From: a bacterium
GTDB taxonomy: Bacteria; Auribacterota; UBA3054; B51-G9
Direction of reading: 5' to 3'
Length of the DNA: 5,924 nucleotides
Assembly (NCBI GenBank): GCA_029933535.1
Contig: JAOZNZ010000218.1
Span: forward strand, 1 to 5,924
In this document: piece after piece, positions 5,339 through 5,924 of the stretch
How the letters are laid out: every line of letters starts with the position of its first letter
How positions within the stretch are numbered: position 1 is the stretch's first letter
Translations under genes and position numbers: made by a program
Notes under the pieces: generated by a model
What the model saw: only the letters and a program-made list of their open reading frames with translations
Told to the model about the DNA's origin: nothing
The model's database searches: none

Positions 5339-5446
5339 CAAAAATCAAATGGGGAAAAATGAAAAAAACTAAAACTAATCGAAAACTGTTTGAAATTTTG
5401 AATTTGAATTTTGTGATTTATTTGTTATTTATTATTTGTATTTTGA
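5313..5446. repeat. A/T-rich inverted repeat spanning a start codon
   Basis: The left arm 5313-5342 and right arm 5421-5446 pair in two perfect 13-bp blocks (5313-5325 with 5434-5446, and 5330-5342 with 5421-5433), separated by a 4-nt bulge on the left. Further A/T similarity flanks both. The 78-nt centre contains the ATG of the GH99-like gene, and the right arm lies inside its signal-peptide coding sequence. CAAATTACAAATAAATAACA-type wording recalls dispersed repeats in some environmental bacterial genomes (recollection, not checked). Confidence 0.8.
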
Positions 5447-5924
5447 AAATTAATTGCTCTTTTGCAAAAAAAGAGCAATATGGTGTGCCGGTTCCTAAAC
5501 CGGTCAAAACAAAAATTCAGGTCGGAACTTATATTTTCCCGGGATGGTATCGCGGGAAAGGCTCTAATGCTTTTCCGCGCGTAAATATTAACAGCGACAG
5601 TGAATGGAGATTAGTAGCAAAATATCCCGCCCCGCGGCCAGTTCTTGGTTTTTATGACGACTCTTTACCGGAAGTCAACGACTGGCACATTAAATGGGCC
5701 CTCGAAGCAGGCATCTCATGGTTCGCTTACGATTGGTACTGGAATCGTGGTGAAAAACGTCTTTCGCGGTCGCTTGATGATGGATTTTTAAATGCCAAAT
5801 ACAAAGATATGATGGGGTTTTGTATTCATTGGTGTAACCATAGTCTTGACTGGTCACCGAATAACGCGAAAAAGGTCGCCGGGGATGGCGACCCTCCAAC
5901 CGGAAATTTAGATTTTTCTCCTGA
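5359..5924 (+). CDS. Secreted GH99/WbsX-like protein, partial (3' end beyond window)
   Basis: An open frame runs from the ATG at 5359 to the window end: 188 complete codons with no stop. GGGG at 5351-5354 is a weak, close Shine-Dalgarno; the ATG at 5349 is out of frame and stops after seven codons. Residues 10-36 form a hydrophobic N-terminal signal (FVIYLLFIICIL at 18-29, SFA at 34-36). The mature part begins a glycoside-hydrolase-99-like/WbsX-type barrel: VGTYIFPGWY (55-64), EWRLV (82-86), PRPVLGFYDD (92-101), DWHIKWALEAGISWFAYDWYW (108-128) and a LDDGFLNAKY stretch (139-148). Such proteins are known as endo-acting alpha-mannosidases or as WbsX relatives in polysaccharide loci; here the catalytic residues lie mostly beyond the window, so activity and substrate cannot be judged. 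The signal peptide is encoded by one arm of an inverted repeat. Confidence 0.8.
   Translation, partial: MKKTKTNRKLFEILNLNFVIYLLFIICILKINCSFAKKEQYGVPVPKPVKTKIQVGTYIFPGWYRGKGSNAFPRVNINSDSEWRLVAKYPAPRPVLGFYDDSLPEVNDWHIKWALEAGISWFAYDWYWNRGEKRLSRSLDDGFLNAKYKDMMGFCIHWCNHSLDWSPNNAKKVAGDGDPPTGNLDFSP

Noticed and set aside
5690..5899. Minus-strand ORF near the window end
   Set aside because: Antisense to the GH99-like coding region, whose motifs are clear in the plus frame.
1..5924. CRISPR array, tRNA or rRNA
   Set aside because: No regularly spaced long direct repeats, no tRNA cloverleaf with a T-loop signature and no rRNA-like sequence were seen.

Overview
The window comes from a low-GC bacterium with sigma70-type promoters (TTGACA / extended -10) and a PEP-CTERM protein-sorting signal. 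Together with two secreted sugar-hydrolase-like proteins this suggests the PVC superphylum (Lentisphaerota, Verrucomicrobiota, Kiritimatiellota) or a related environmental lineage such as Omnitrophota. The promoter style argues against typical Bacteroidota. Taxonomy is inference; there is no rRNA or marker gene here.

Layout. 1-264 holds a 156-bp MITE-like inverted-repeat element with a TTA target duplication, followed by a degenerate 7-bp tandem repeat. The repeat runs into the start of a secreted TIM-barrel glycoside-hydrolase-like protein (265-1563, +). A strong promoter (1616-1644) then drives a secreted PEP-CTERM protein (1688-2680, +), which ends at a good intrinsic terminator (2688-2724). 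Between 2757 and 3051 lies the decayed left end of an IS21-like element on the minus strand: repeated terminal motifs, its own -10 box, a hairpin that would hide the ribosome binding site, and a 47-codon transposase (IstA) N-terminus. An AAA_14/DUF4143-type ATPase follows on the minus strand (3109-4416) and appears to be expressed from a leaderless or near-leaderless mRNA. The divergent intergenic region 4417-4760 holds promoters in both directions, a REP-like GC-rich hairpin flanked by 8-bp direct repeats, and a perfect 11-bp palindrome. A small single-HKD phospholipase-D-like protein with a C-terminal cysteine cluster follows (4761-5294, +), then a 14-codon stub coupled to it by TGATG, a large A/T-rich inverted repeat, and the start of a secreted GH99/WbsX-like protein that runs off the window (5359-5924, +).

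The genes do not form one clear operon. Two secreted carbohydrate-active-like enzymes and one extracellular sorted protein fit a polysaccharide-using lifestyle. The ATPase, the PLD-like protein and the mobile remnants look like accessory material between them. The most distinctive feature is how repeats meet coding starts: in both TIM-barrel genes a short low-complexity or inverted repeat supplies part of the DNA that encodes the N-terminus or signal peptide. I see no convincing complete novel system.
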